Source of the DNA: JAVJUV01 sp047314965
Lineage (GTDB): Bacteria; Pseudomonadota; Alphaproteobacteria; Rhodobacterales; Rhodobacteraceae
Reading direction: 5' to 3'
Assembly: GCF_047314965.1 (NCBI RefSeq)
Contig: NZ_JBLBVK010000050.1
Location: 1 to 64,000, forward strand
Length of the DNA stretch: 64,000 nt
Shown here: positions 1-7,890 of the stretch, piece by piece
Position numbering within the stretch: position 1 is the first letter of the stretch
Layout: the number at the start of each line of letters is the position of its first letter
Translations under genes and position numbers: made by a program
The notes under the pieces: generated by a model
What the model saw: the letters and a program-made list of their open reading frames with translations, nothing else
Told to the model about the DNA's origin: nothing
Database searches by the model: none

Positions 1-304
1 TCCGGAGCTCCCCCACAGCACCGTCCCCTGTGTTGACGAAGCACCCGTCCCGCAAGCACCGAACCCGGCTGCCATACACTTTGCCGACGCTTTGCATACG
101 CTTTTCCGACAGAACGCTTCTCCCATAAACACAGCCTGTTAACCCCCGAAAATCATGTTGCGAAAAATCGAAAAGGCGGGTTTCGCGCCCGCTCTGGCAA
201 TCCTCCGTTAACCCCGCCCAAATACCGCCACATTGCCCTGATCTAACGGAGCCCAACGATGGGGGCACACCATCGCTGCCGCTCTTCTGGCAACGAGGCA
301 CGAC
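1..304. other. Gene-free leader region at the window edge
   Basis: No convincing coding region is seen on either strand here. The stretch contains a 42-bp repeat (annotated separately), two copies of TTAACCCC about 69 bp apart (near 139 and 208), and the ribosome binding site GAGG at 295-298 for the gene starting at 305. A promoter for that gene presumably lies here, but no clear -35/-10 pair could be assigned. A short reading frame opening at 259 overlaps the next gene and looks like a shadow. Confidence 0.5.
69..110 (+). repeat. 42-bp interspersed element, copy 1 (11-bp internal period)
   Basis: These 42 bases match 52447-52488 at 39 of 42 positions, in the same orientation. The element has an internal period of about 11 bp: TTTGCCGACGC, then TTTGCATACGC, then TTTTCCGACAG. 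It is non-coding. This copy lies about 200 bp upstream of the hydroxylase-creatininase gene. Its function is unknown. Confidence 0.6.
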
Positions 305-2119
305 ATGTTTGTAGATACCGCATTGGGAAGCACGCTGGCGGCATGGATGGCCCCGCTTCTGCCGTCGCAGAAAGCCTTCTACCTCTACCTCCTCTGCGCC
401 CTCGTCATCGCCGGCGGCTCCTGGCTCTACTTCTCCCACCGCGAGGAAAGCGCGCGCCCCGACGGTGTTGAAAAGGGCTTTCTGGCCTGGGTCTTCGACC
501 CAAAGATCTGGTTCCACCGCTCGGCGAAGCAGGACTACATGTATTTCGTCCTGAATGCGCTGATCTACTACGGGATCATCGCGCAACTCCTTGTTTCAGG
601 ACATGTTTTCTTCAACGCTTTCGGTGGATTTCTGGAAACCCTCTTCGGCGCGCGCGACAGCGCGATCTTCGCACCATCTCCCCTCACCGCTGCCGCCTAC
701 ACGCTTGTGGTCGTGCTTGCGATCGATCTCGCGGTCTGGACCACGCACTACCTCCAGCACAAGGTCGTCGTGCTCTGGCAGTTCCACCAGGTTCATCACT
801 CGGCAGAAGTTTTGACACCCGCAACCGTCTACAGGATGCACCCGGTCGACCTGTTCTTCACCGGCATCGTCACCGCCGCGCTCGTTGGCCTCGCCTTCGC
901 CGGCTTCACCTATCTCACACTGACCGAGCCGACCGAGATCTCGGTGATGAACGTTAACGTGCTGATCTTTGCCTTCTACCTCGTCGGCTACAACCTGCGC
1001 CATTCGCACATCTGGCTGGGCTATCCCCGGTGGCTCTCCCACATCCTGATCAGCCCGGCGATGCACCAGGTCCACCACTCCATCGACCGCAAGCACTGGG
1101 ACAGGAACATGGGCCTGATCTTCGCGGTCTGGGACTGGGCCTTCGGTACGCTCTACGTGCCCAAGGGCTATGAGAAACTGGAATTCGGCATCAGCCGCGA
1201 GGAGCCGAACCCCTTCGGTTCGGTGATCGAGATCTATCTGAAACCCTTCCGGATGGCCTGGGTCGAGGCGACAAAGGGCAAACCCGGCCTCGCGAAACGT
1301 CTCGGCATCGTCGCGCTGATCGGCGCCATAACCTTTGGCGCGGTCACGCTCCGCAACAGCGGCGATGTTGCCGCGTCCAGCCGATCCCTCCCGTCCCTTC
1401 ACCTGCAAGACCTGACCTGGACCGAGGTCGACCGCGCCCTGCAAGACGGGTTCGATACCGTGATCGTCCCGACGGGTGGAACCGAACAGAACGGGCCGCA
1501 CGTCATCCTCGGCAAACACAACTACATCGTGAAGGCCACGGCCGAGCGCATCGCCGGCCGCCTCGGCAAGACTCTGGTCGCGCCCGTGATCGCCCATGTC
1601 CCCGAGGGTCGGACGGGTGACGATCCCACGGGCCACATGCAATGGGCCGGCACCATCAGCCTGCCGGAAGAGGTCTTCGCCAGCCTGCTAGAACACACCG
1701 CGCGCAGCCTCGAGACGCATGGCTTCAGGCGGATCATCTTCATCGGCGATAGCGGCGGCAACCAGGCCGCCCAGGAACAGGTCGCCGCTGCGCTCTCGCG
1801 CGAGTGGTCCGGCCGCGGCGTTAACGTTCTCCAGATTGGCGCCTACTATTCTTCGAATCGTCAGCGGGCCGCGCTCGAAGCAGACGGCTTCAATTTCGAC
1901 CAGATCGGTGAACATGCCGGCATACGCGACACCTCCGAATTGATGGCCGTTCATCCGGAAGGCGTGCGCGACCATCCGGTTGATACCAGACCCGGGTTTG
2001 ATCCCGGCTACAACGGCGCACCTGCCGAAGCTTCGGCGCGGATCGGGGAACGCATGATCGAATTGAAAGTTGCGGCGGCTTTGGCCGAGATTTCGCGCCT
2101 CTCAGATGCCGGAAGTTGA
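305..2119 (+). CDS. Fusion protein: sterol desaturase/fatty acid hydroxylase-family membrane domain plus creatininase-family domain
   Basis: 604 aa. Residues 1-325 form a multi-spanning fatty acid hydroxylase superfamily domain with the di-iron histidine boxes HYLQH (148-152), HQVHH (161-165) and HQVHH (254-258). Such enzymes hydroxylate or desaturate lipids at the membrane. A further membrane segment (about 333-349) leads to a creatininase-family amidohydrolase domain (about 368-595) with the landmarks PTGGTEQNGPH (389-399), GDSGGN (481-486) and GEHAG (535-539). By comparison with creatininase (E34, H36, D45, H120), the glutamate is kept (E394), but H36 is N396, D45 aligns with H405 and H120 with S483, so the second domain may bind metal differently or be inactive. 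SD GAGG lies 6 nt before the ATG. The domain assignments are firm; the substrate is unknown. Confidence 0.8.
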   Translation: MFVDTALGSTLAAWMAPLLPSQKAFYLYLLCALVIAGGSWLYFSHREESARPDGVEKGFLAWVFDPKIWFHRSAKQDYMYFVLNALIYYGIIAQLLVSGHVFFNAFGGFLETLFGARDSAIFAPSPLTAAAYTLVVVLAIDLAVWTTHYLQHKVVVLWQFHQVHHSAEVLTPATVYRMHPVDLFFTGIVTAALVGLAFAGFTYLTLTEPTEISVMNVNVLIFAFYLVGYNLRHSHIWLGYPRWLSHILISPAMHQVHHSIDRKHWDRNMGLIFAVWDWAFGTLYVPKGYEKLEFGISREEPNPFGSVIEIYLKPFRMAWVEATKGKPGLAKRLGIVALIGAITFGAVTLRNSGDVAASSRSLPSLHLQDLTWTEVDRALQDGFDTVIVPTGGTEQNGPHVILGKHNYIVKATAERIAGRLGKTLVAPVIAHVPEGRTGDDPTGHMQWAGTISLPEEVFASLLEHTARSLETHGFRRIIFIGDSGGNQAAQEQVAAALSREWSGRGVNVLQIGAYYSSNRQRAALEADGFNFDQIGEHAGIRDTSELMAVHPEGVRDHPVDTRPGFDPGYNGAPAEASARIGERMIELKVAAALAEISRLSDAGS

Positions 2120-2532
2120 CAACAGGTCGTCAGCCCCCTGTGGATAAGTCTGTTGAGGTATTTTCCCGCATTGTCAGTGGTATCCGTGGCGTTCTTTGTG
2201 GAAAACACCGCGTGGTATCCGGTGTTCGACGTCATGGTCAGATCAGGCAAGTCATCGCGTGATGTACGACGCCATTTCTCTTGTGCATCACTTGCCCGCG
2301 AATAGCTGAAGAAAAGGCAAGATTCACATCTCGCTCAAAATTAAAGCAATAATGGAAACAATCGACCCTCAGAAGGCCTATTGATCACCTTTCGTCGCAG
2401 GTCATTGACGCCCAGAGGCCCATACACTACGTGTCTCTCCAGTTGTGGCAGCTTGTGGATAAGCTCGAGGTCATCCGGACCGATGCCGCGTAATCCGACG
2501 GGCCCAAGATTGGTCCGTAACTATGGACCAAC
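2120..2532. promoter_or_regulatory. Gene-free region with a cluster of DnaA-box-like sites
   Basis: 413 bp without a convincing gene. It holds two exact DnaA boxes (TGTGGATAA, the complement of TTATCCACA) at 2139-2147 and 2454-2462, and two one-mismatch versions at 2197-2205 (TGTGGAAAA) and 2282-2290 (TGTGCATCA). All four point the same way. A relatively AT-rich segment lies at about 2310-2390. This resembles part of a replication origin or a DnaA titration or regulatory region. No origin-associated genes (dnaA, hemE, parAB, gidA) are nearby, and the long minus-strand operons to the right argue against forks leaving from here. A promoter for the DEAD-box helicase must also lie here. Confidence 0.4.
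2510..2531 (+). promoter_or_regulatory. Stem-loop abutting the helicase start codon
   Basis: TTGGTCC (2510-2516) and GGACCAA (2525-2531) form a perfect 7-bp inverted repeat with an 8-nt loop, ending one base before the ATG at 2533. The only SD-like bases (GGA, 2525-2528) lie in the 3' arm, so folding would hide the ribosome landing site. This could be an autoregulatory or temperature-responsive leader of the RNA helicase gene; that is inference. Confidence 0.4.
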
Positions 2533-3954
2533 ATGACGAAATTTTCCGATCTGGCGCTTTCGCCCAAGATTCTCAAGGCCGTTGAGGCGGCCGGCTACGA
2601 AACACCCACCCCCATCCAGGAAGGCGCGATTCCCCATGCGCTCGCAGGCCGCGACGTCCTCGGCATCGCGCAAACGGGCACGGGCAAGACCGCAAGTTTT
2701 ACCCTACCGATGATCCACATGCTGGCCCGGGGCCGCGCACGTGCGCGCATGCCCCGGTCTCTGGTTCTCTGCCCGACACGGGAACTGGCCGCGCAGGTGG
2801 CCGAGAATTTCGACACCTACGCCCAGAACGTGAAACTCACCAAGGCGCTGCTGATTGGTGGCGTGTCCTTCAAGGAACAGGATCAGTTGATCGACCGCGG
2901 CGTCGACGTGCTCATCGCAACGCCCGGCCGCCTCCTCGACCATTTCGAGCGTGGCAAGCTTCTGCTGACCGGCATCGAGATCATGGTTGTGGACGAGGCT
3001 GACCGGATGCTCGACATGGGCTTCATTCCGGACATCGAACGCATCTTCAACCTGACGCCGTTCACCCGCCAGACGCTGTTCTTCTCGGCCACCATGGCCC
3101 CCGAGATCGAACGGATCACAAATACATTCCTGTCAAATCCTGCCCGGATCGAGGTGGCCCGCCAGGCCACCGCGTCCGAAACGATCGATCAGGAAGTTGT
3201 AAGGATCAAACCGTCACGGCGTGACCGCACCGCCAAGGAGAAGCGCGATCTTCTGCGCTCGCTGATCCTCCGCGAAGGCGACAAATGCACCAACGCCATC
3301 GTCTTCTGCAACCGCAAGACGGATGTGGACATCGTGGCGAAATCCCTGAAGAAGCACGGATTTGACGCGGCCCCAATTCACGGCGACCTCGATCAGTCAC
3401 AGCGCACCAGGACACTCGACTCGTTCCGAGAAGGCAAACTGCGGTTCCTCGTCGCTTCGGATGTCGCCGCGCGCGGCCTGGACGTTCCGTCGGTCAGTCA
3501 CGTGTTCAACTACGACGTGCCCAGCCACTCCGAAGACTACGTCCATCGCATCGGACGAACCGGCCGGGCGGGACGCGACGGTAAGGCGATCATGATCTGC
3601 GCACCAGCCGACGAGAAGCTGCTCGATGCGATCGAAAAACTGATCGACAAGAAAATTCCGTCTCTGGAAATGCCGGTGGCGGAAGAATCGGAGCCCCGCG
3701 CCGAACGCCCGAAGCGCGAACGCCGCCGCAAGACGGAGAAACCCGCTGAAGCGGCGCCGGAAACGCCGGTGGAAGAAGCCCCGGTCGTCGCCAGCGAAGA
3801 GATTTCCGAATCCGCAGCCGAACCCGTAGAAAGCCGTGACCGGTCTCGCGATCGCCGCGATCGTGGGCGTGGCAAGGAGAACAAGGTGATGGGTATGGGC
3901 GATCACATGCCCAGCTTCATCGCGATGAGCTTCGAGGAGCGGAAGGCCAGTTAA
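2533..3954 (+). CDS. rhlE: DEAD-box ATP-dependent RNA helicase (RhlE-like)
   Basis: 473 aa. ATP-dependent RNA helicase for RNA remodelling in ribosome assembly, mRNA decay or cold adaptation. The core motifs are in order: Q motif around 21-30, AQTGTGKT (46-53), PTRELAAQ (81-88), DEAD (154-157), SAT (185-187), then in domain 2 ASDVAARGLDV and HRIGRTGRAG. After about residue 375 comes a low-complexity tail of alternating basic and acidic stretches, typical of RhlE-type proteins, whose tails contact RNA. It is preceded by a stem-loop that may control translation. It converges on the HAD phosphatase gene; both stop codons share the palindrome TTAA at 3951-3954. The family is certain, while rhlE among DEAD paralogues is likely. 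Confidence 0.93.
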   Translation: MTKFSDLALSPKILKAVEAAGYETPTPIQEGAIPHALAGRDVLGIAQTGTGKTASFTLPMIHMLARGRARARMPRSLVLCPTRELAAQVAENFDTYAQNVKLTKALLIGGVSFKEQDQLIDRGVDVLIATPGRLLDHFERGKLLLTGIEIMVVDEADRMLDMGFIPDIERIFNLTPFTRQTLFFSATMAPEIERITNTFLSNPARIEVARQATASETIDQEVVRIKPSRRDRTAKEKRDLLRSLILREGDKCTNAIVFCNRKTDVDIVAKSLKKHGFDAAPIHGDLDQSQRTRTLDSFREGKLRFLVASDVAARGLDVPSVSHVFNYDVPSHSEDYVHRIGRTGRAGRDGKAIMICAPADEKLLDAIEKLIDKKIPSLEMPVAEESEPRAERPKRERRRKTEKPAEAAPETPVEEAPVVASEEISESAAEPVESRDRSRDRRDRGRGKENKVMGMGDHMPSFIAMSFEERKAS

Positions 3955-4601
3955 CCTTCCGTTAACTTCCGCACGATCCCCGGAAGCATCCCGAAATCGT
4001 TGAACGCCACGCTGTGCGGAATTTCTTCCATCGGCGTGGTGCGAATGCCTTCTGTATATAAAACAAACACTTGCCCAGCCCGCTTCGCGGTTTCGGCATC
4101 CACGTCGCTATCGCCCACATAGATGCAGCTCTCCGCCCCAAGAACCCGCATCGCGTGAAACAACGGCTCGGGATCGGGCTTGCGCCGCTCGAGATCGTCA
4201 CCAGCAAGGATCACGTCGAAAAAAGGCGTCAGCGCTACCGTTTCAAGCGTCGGTATCAATGGAGCCCGAGGCTTGTTCGTGACCACCCCCAACGGAACGC
4301 CCTCCGCTCGGAGCGAGGTCAGCGCCTCCACAACGCCGGGCATCAAGATGGTCTCAAGCGCCGCCGTCTTGTAGATCGGCATGTACTCTGCCAGCAACTC
4401 TTCGAAGTCTTCCGGCCGAAGAGCGGTCGCCGCGATCATTCGCTCCACGAAAACCCGTTCGCCGCGCCCGACAAAGCCCTCAACGGTCTTGATGTCCAGC
4501 GCCGGCAATCCCCTTCGGTCAAGAAGCTCATTCGCCGCCTTCGTCAGCGACGGAAGACTGTCGATCAGGGTACCATCAAGGTCGAAGATTACCGGTGTCA
4601 T
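3951..4601 (-). CDS. gph: HAD-superfamily hydrolase, phosphoglycolate phosphatase type
   Basis: 216 aa. Haloacid dehalogenase-type phosphatase, probably acting on 2-phosphoglycolate. Motif I FDLDGTLIDS (6-15) holds the nucleophile D7 and the acid D9, motif II is VVTNKP, and the C-terminal acidic motif is GDSDVDAETA. The length matches Gph. It is the last gene of a coupled series: its ATG overlaps the RNase J stop (4598-4601). A second Gph-like gene lies at 38219-38884, so the substrates may differ. Cytoplasmic. Confidence 0.85.
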   Translation of the reverse strand: MTPVIFDLDGTLIDSLPSLTKAANELLDRRGLPALDIKTVEGFVGRGERVFVERMIAATALRPEDFEELLAEYMPIYKTAALETILMPGVVEALTSLRAEGVPLGVVTNKPRAPLIPTLETVALTPFFDVILAGDDLERRKPDPEPLFHAMRVLGAESCIYVGDSDVDAETAKRAGQVFVLYTEGIRTTPMEEIPHSVAFNDFGMLPGIVRKLTEG

Positions 4602-6262
4602 GACAACCTGCTGATGACAATGGTTACTTCCGGCTTCTTGCCGATTTCGTTCGATGCCGTCTGCCGGACGATGCGTTTCAGTTCTTTCTCAAGATCGTCG
4701 TCGTCGGCCAACGTCCTTCGGCCCGCACGTCCAACGAACTGGCTCAGGTCTTCCTCGATCACCTCGCTGAGAGGCGCGTTGGATTGTCCGGTTTCCGGCA
4801 ATCCCACCAGATCGACCCAGGGGTCCCCCACGGGTTCGTCATCCTCAAGTATCAGGCTCACGATCGCGTGCCCGTTCAGCGCCATCCGGATCCGGTTCCG
4901 CACAACCCCGTCAAGCGCACCGATCTGAACGGACCCGTCAAGATAGGTCCTTCCCGTCTCGACGTATTCCACCACCTCCGGCGTATCCCCGGTCAGGTCC
5001 ACCATCGTCCCGTTCGGCGCCAATACACCCTTTCGCCCATGCTCGTCGGCCAACTTCGCATGTTCCCGCAAATGCCGATGCTCGCCATGCATCGGCACCA
5101 CGATCCGCGGGTTTACCAACCGATGCATCTCGATCAGGTCCGGCCGGTTCGCGTGCCCGGAGACGTGGTACGCGGAAGAACTGTCATCGACCACGTCCAC
5201 CCCAAGCTCGGAGAACGCGTTCACGATCTGCAGCACGCCCCGCTCGTTCCCCGGAATGGTCTTCGACGAGAAGAGAAACGTATCGCCTTCAGCCAGAGTC
5301 AGGCCGAGGTACTTGCCTCGGCTCAAGGCCGCCGACGCCGCCCTCCGCTCGCCCTGGCTCCCGGTCACGATCAGCATCAGGTTCGAACGCGGAATGTCGA
5401 CCGCGTCCTCCGGAGCAATGGTTTTTGGAAAATCGGTCAGAACCCCGGTTTCGACCGCAGCCTCGATCATCCGGCGCATCGCGCGCCCCATGAGACAAAC
5501 CGAGCGCCCTGCGGCCTGCCCGGCCTCGGCCAGAGTCTTCACCCGGGCCACGTTCGACGCGAAGGTCGTCGCAACGAACATGCCTCCGGCGTTCTGTACC
5601 AGTTTGGTGATTGGATCGCGCAGCGACGCTTCCGAGCGGCCGGGATGAGGCGCGAAAACATTTGTTGAGTCGCAGACCAAAACCTTGACCCCGGTCTCCC
5701 CGATCGACGCCCATAGCTCAGGATCGAATGGCTCCCCCACCAAGGGCGTAGCGTCCAGCTTGAAATCGGCCGAATGCACCAGGCGTCCCGCGGGGGTATC
5801 GATGATCAAGGCAGCGGACTCGGGGATCGAATGGCTGATCGGCGCGAACCCGACTGTGAACGGTCCCGCCGTCACCGTCGCCGGCCAGGGTTCGGCGATC
5901 GTAACCGCTTCCGGGTCCTGACCCTGCTCCTCCAGCTTCCTCTGGGCATGGTAGGCGGTGAACTTCCGGGCATGAACCGGCGCCCGAAGGCGTGACCAGA
6001 GATGCCCGACCGCGCCCACATGGTCTTCATGGGCATGGGTGATGAAGATCGCATCGATCCGGTCTCGGCGTTCCTCAAGCCAGGAGATATCGGGGAAGAT
6101 CAGGTCGACGCCGGGCGAGCCGTCCATGTCCGGAAAGGTGACGCCCAGATCGACGACGATCAGTCGTTCCTCTCCCGGTTTTCCCCACCCATAGACATAG
6201 GCGTTCATGCCAATTTCCCCGGCCCCGCCAAGGGGCAGGTAGATCAATCTCTCACGACTCAT
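4598..6262 (-). CDS. rnj: Ribonuclease J
   Basis: 554 aa. Metallo-beta-lactamase/beta-CASP ribonuclease with 5'-exo and endonuclease activity in RNA turnover and rRNA maturation. The zinc motif HAHEDH is at 76-81, and later conserved beta-CASP motifs (GSQGE, SGHA, MHGEHRHL) are present. The length is usual for alphaproteobacterial RNase J. It overlaps the pantothenate kinase stop by 4 nt (6259-6262) and the downstream phosphatase start by 4 nt, so translation is coupled along the row. The order coaX-rnj is common in alphaproteobacteria. Confidence 0.95.
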   Translation of the reverse strand: MSRERLIYLPLGGAGEIGMNAYVYGWGKPGEERLIVVDLGVTFPDMDGSPGVDLIFPDISWLEERRDRIDAIFITHAHEDHVGAVGHLWSRLRAPVHARKFTAYHAQRKLEEQGQDPEAVTIAEPWPATVTAGPFTVGFAPISHSIPESAALIIDTPAGRLVHSADFKLDATPLVGEPFDPELWASIGETGVKVLVCDSTNVFAPHPGRSEASLRDPITKLVQNAGGMFVATTFASNVARVKTLAEAGQAAGRSVCLMGRAMRRMIEAAVETGVLTDFPKTIAPEDAVDIPRSNLMLIVTGSQGERRAASAALSRGKYLGLTLAEGDTFLFSSKTIPGNERGVLQIVNAFSELGVDVVDDSSSAYHVSGHANRPDLIEMHRLVNPRIVVPMHGEHRHLREHAKLADEHGRKGVLAPNGTMVDLTGDTPEVVEYVETGRTYLDGSVQIGALDGVVRNRIRMALNGHAIVSLILEDDEPVGDPWVDLVGLPETGQSNAPLSEVIEEDLSQFVGRAGRRTLADDDDLEKELKRIVRQTASNEIGKKPEVTIVISRLS

Positions 6263-7032
6263 GCGTTTTCCTTGTTGAACCGATGGATCACGGTCAGACC
6301 GTGAATCGTCAGGTCATCTTCAATTGTATCAAATAGGACATCGCCCTGGCTGAACAACGGGGCCAACCCACCGGTTCCGATAACTTTCATCGGCTTGCCA
6401 TATTCGGCCTTGATACGTCCGGTGATCTCTCTCACCAGCCCGATATAGCCCCAGAACACACCCGCCTGGATACATTCCACCGTGTTGGTCCCGATGATCT
6501 TGGCCGGCTGGCTGATATCCACATGCGGTAGCGCTGCGGCACCCGCGTGCAGCGCCTCGAGCGACAGGTTCACCCCCGGCGAGATCACTCCGCCCACATA
6601 GGCGCCATCCTCGGCCACAACGTCGAAATTCGTCGCCGTCCCGAAATCTACGACGATCACATTCCCTCCGTGCCGGTCGAACGCACCGGCGGCATTGGCC
6701 AACCGGTCAGGCCCCGGCTTCACGCCTTCATCGACCCTGGGCGGCACCGGCAAAAGACAATCCGGCTTGCCCACGACGATCGGACGCGTCTTGAAGTACC
6801 GATCGGCAAGGACGCGGAGATTGAACACGACACGCGGAACCGTCGAGGAAATGATCACCTCGTCGATCGACATGTCGAAGCCCTTGTGCGCCATTAGCGT
6901 CGACAGCCAGACGTAATACTGATCTGCCGTCCGCTGGTGCTCGGTCGAGGCCCGGAAGGTGGCAATGAAGCGCTTCCCGTCCCAGACAGAAAAGACCGTG
7001 TTGGTGTTTCCGGTATCGATGCAGAGAAGCAC
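6259..7032 (-). CDS. coaX: Type III pantothenate kinase
   Basis: 257 aa. Phosphorylates pantothenate in the first step of CoA biosynthesis. ASKHA-fold signatures are visible: DTGNTNTVFSVW (6-17, phosphate loop), GPDRLANAAGAF (substrate side) and VDFGTATNFD (second phosphate motif). Type III enzymes typically need a monovalent cation and are not feedback-inhibited by CoA. The start is 10 bp after the birA stop, and the gene overlaps rnj, so CoA and biotin cofactor genes form one transcription unit downstream of nuoN. Confidence 0.95.
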   Translation of the reverse strand: MLLCIDTGNTNTVFSVWDGKRFIATFRASTEHQRTADQYYVWLSTLMAHKGFDMSIDEVIISSTVPRVVFNLRVLADRYFKTRPIVVGKPDCLLPVPPRVDEGVKPGPDRLANAAGAFDRHGGNVIVVDFGTATNFDVVAEDGAYVGGVISPGVNLSLEALHAGAAALPHVDISQPAKIIGTNTVECIQAGVFWGYIGLVREITGRIKAEYGKPMKVIGTGGLAPLFSQGDVLFDTIEDDLTIHGLTVIHRFNKENA

Positions 7033-7042
7033 GTCAGCCTCC

Positions 7043-7795
7043 TCAGAAATAGACGTCTGCCGCAGGTATGGTCACCCTACCCTTCGGCGTCTCAAGCACA
7101 AGCTGTCCGGCCTCGTCGACCGTCTCGAACCTGCCGGTGATCTCATCCCGCGCCGTGCGCGCCGTAATGACTTCCCCCAGTCGCGCGGCCTTTTTCAGCC
7201 AGTTCTCGCGAATGGGACCAAATCCAAGTTCGGTGAAAATCCGCTCCTCGGTAGCCATGTTCGACGCAAGCATCGACAGCAACTCATGTGGATCGCAGGG
7301 CTGCCCGCCCTCCTGTTCCAGACTGACTGGCGGAAAGCTCGCCCCTTCCACGCCGGTGGGAGCAGTAACGAGGTTCACGCCGATCCCGATCGACAGCCAG
7401 TCCACCTGCCCGGCGCTGCCCGTCGATTCCAGCAGGATACCCGCCACCTTCCCGCCGTTCAGAAGGACGTCGTTGGGCCATTTCAATGCCAAACGGTCCC
7501 GGTCGATCTTCATGGCCAAAGCCTCGAACAAGGCGTTCGAGGCCATGAACGAGCGCAGCGCCGCACTCGCCGGAGTGCCGCCAGGCCGGTATACGAAGGT
7601 CGCGGAAAAATTTCCCGGCGGGTTTTCCCACTCTCGCCCCCGCCGGCCTCTCGCCGCGGTCTGTCGGTAGGCCATGATCCAGGTCGGACGATCCAGAGCC
7701 GGCGCGCGTCGCGCCGCCTCTGCCATGGTGCTGTCAACCTCGTCCAGGATGACACGACCGACACCCTCCGGCCAGGGAAGCGGCTCAAGCCCCAT
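7043..7795 (-). CDS. birA: Biotin--[acetyl-CoA-carboxylase] ligase
   Basis: 250 aa from the ATG at 7795, which has a strong SD (GGAGGGG, 5 nt away). An in-frame ATG 15 nt upstream (7810) is possible but its SD sits too close. Attaches biotin to carboxylase carrier lysines via biotinyl-AMP. The signatures are ARGRRGREW (biotinyl-AMP loop) and KWPNDVLLNGGKVAGIL (active site). The protein begins directly with the catalytic domain and lacks the N-terminal winged helix of E. coli BirA, so it is not expected to act as a repressor. A likely client is the biotin-bearing methylcrotonyl-CoA carboxylase alpha subunit at 30596-32518. Confidence 0.93.
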   Translation of the reverse strand: MGLEPLPWPEGVGRVILDEVDSTMAEAARRAPALDRPTWIMAYRQTAARGRRGREWENPPGNFSATFVYRPGGTPASAALRSFMASNALFEALAMKIDRDRLALKWPNDVLLNGGKVAGILLESTGSAGQVDWLSIGIGVNLVTAPTGVEGASFPPVSLEQEGGQPCDPHELLSMLASNMATEERIFTELGFGPIRENWLKKAARLGEVITARTARDEITGRFETVDEAGQLVLETPKGRVTIPAADVYF

Positions 7796-7808
7796 GGTGG
7801 CCCCTCCC

Positions 7809-7879
7809 ATCTTCCTGGTTCAAATACGGCGGGGCGTCCGGGGGGCAGAGCCCCCCGGCGGGTCGCGCCTCAGGCGCGA
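7809..7879. repeat. Intergenic hairpin repeat, copy A, plus a second hairpin
   Basis: The block TTCCTGGTTCAAATACGGCG followed by a G-run and a perfect 9-bp hairpin (arms 7838-7846 and 7850-7858, loop AGA) is related to 43668-43729 and 52373-52426. A second perfect 7-bp hairpin follows (TCGCGCC at 7863-7869, GGCGCGA at 7873-7879, loop TCA). It lies between nuoN and birA and may stabilise or terminate the upstream nuo message. No U-run follows on the minus strand. Confidence 0.5.
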
Positions 7880-7890
7880 AACCTTCGGTC

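Noticed and set aside
259..471. Small plus-strand reading frame ahead of the hydroxylase-creatininase gene
   Set aside because: It overlaps the better-supported gene at 305 in another frame, is Arg/His/Pro-rich as expected for a GC-rich shadow frame, and has no recognised domain.
596..1642. 348-aa minus-strand frame antisense to the hydroxylase-creatininase gene
   Set aside because: Composition (Asp/Glu/His/Arg/Gly-rich) fits an antisense shadow of a GC-rich gene; no domain or start signal was seen.
2120..2532. Chromosomal replication origin
   Set aside because: DnaA boxes are real, but no origin-associated genes are nearby and most highly expressed operons to the right are on the minus strand, so I only list it as a possible DnaA-binding region.
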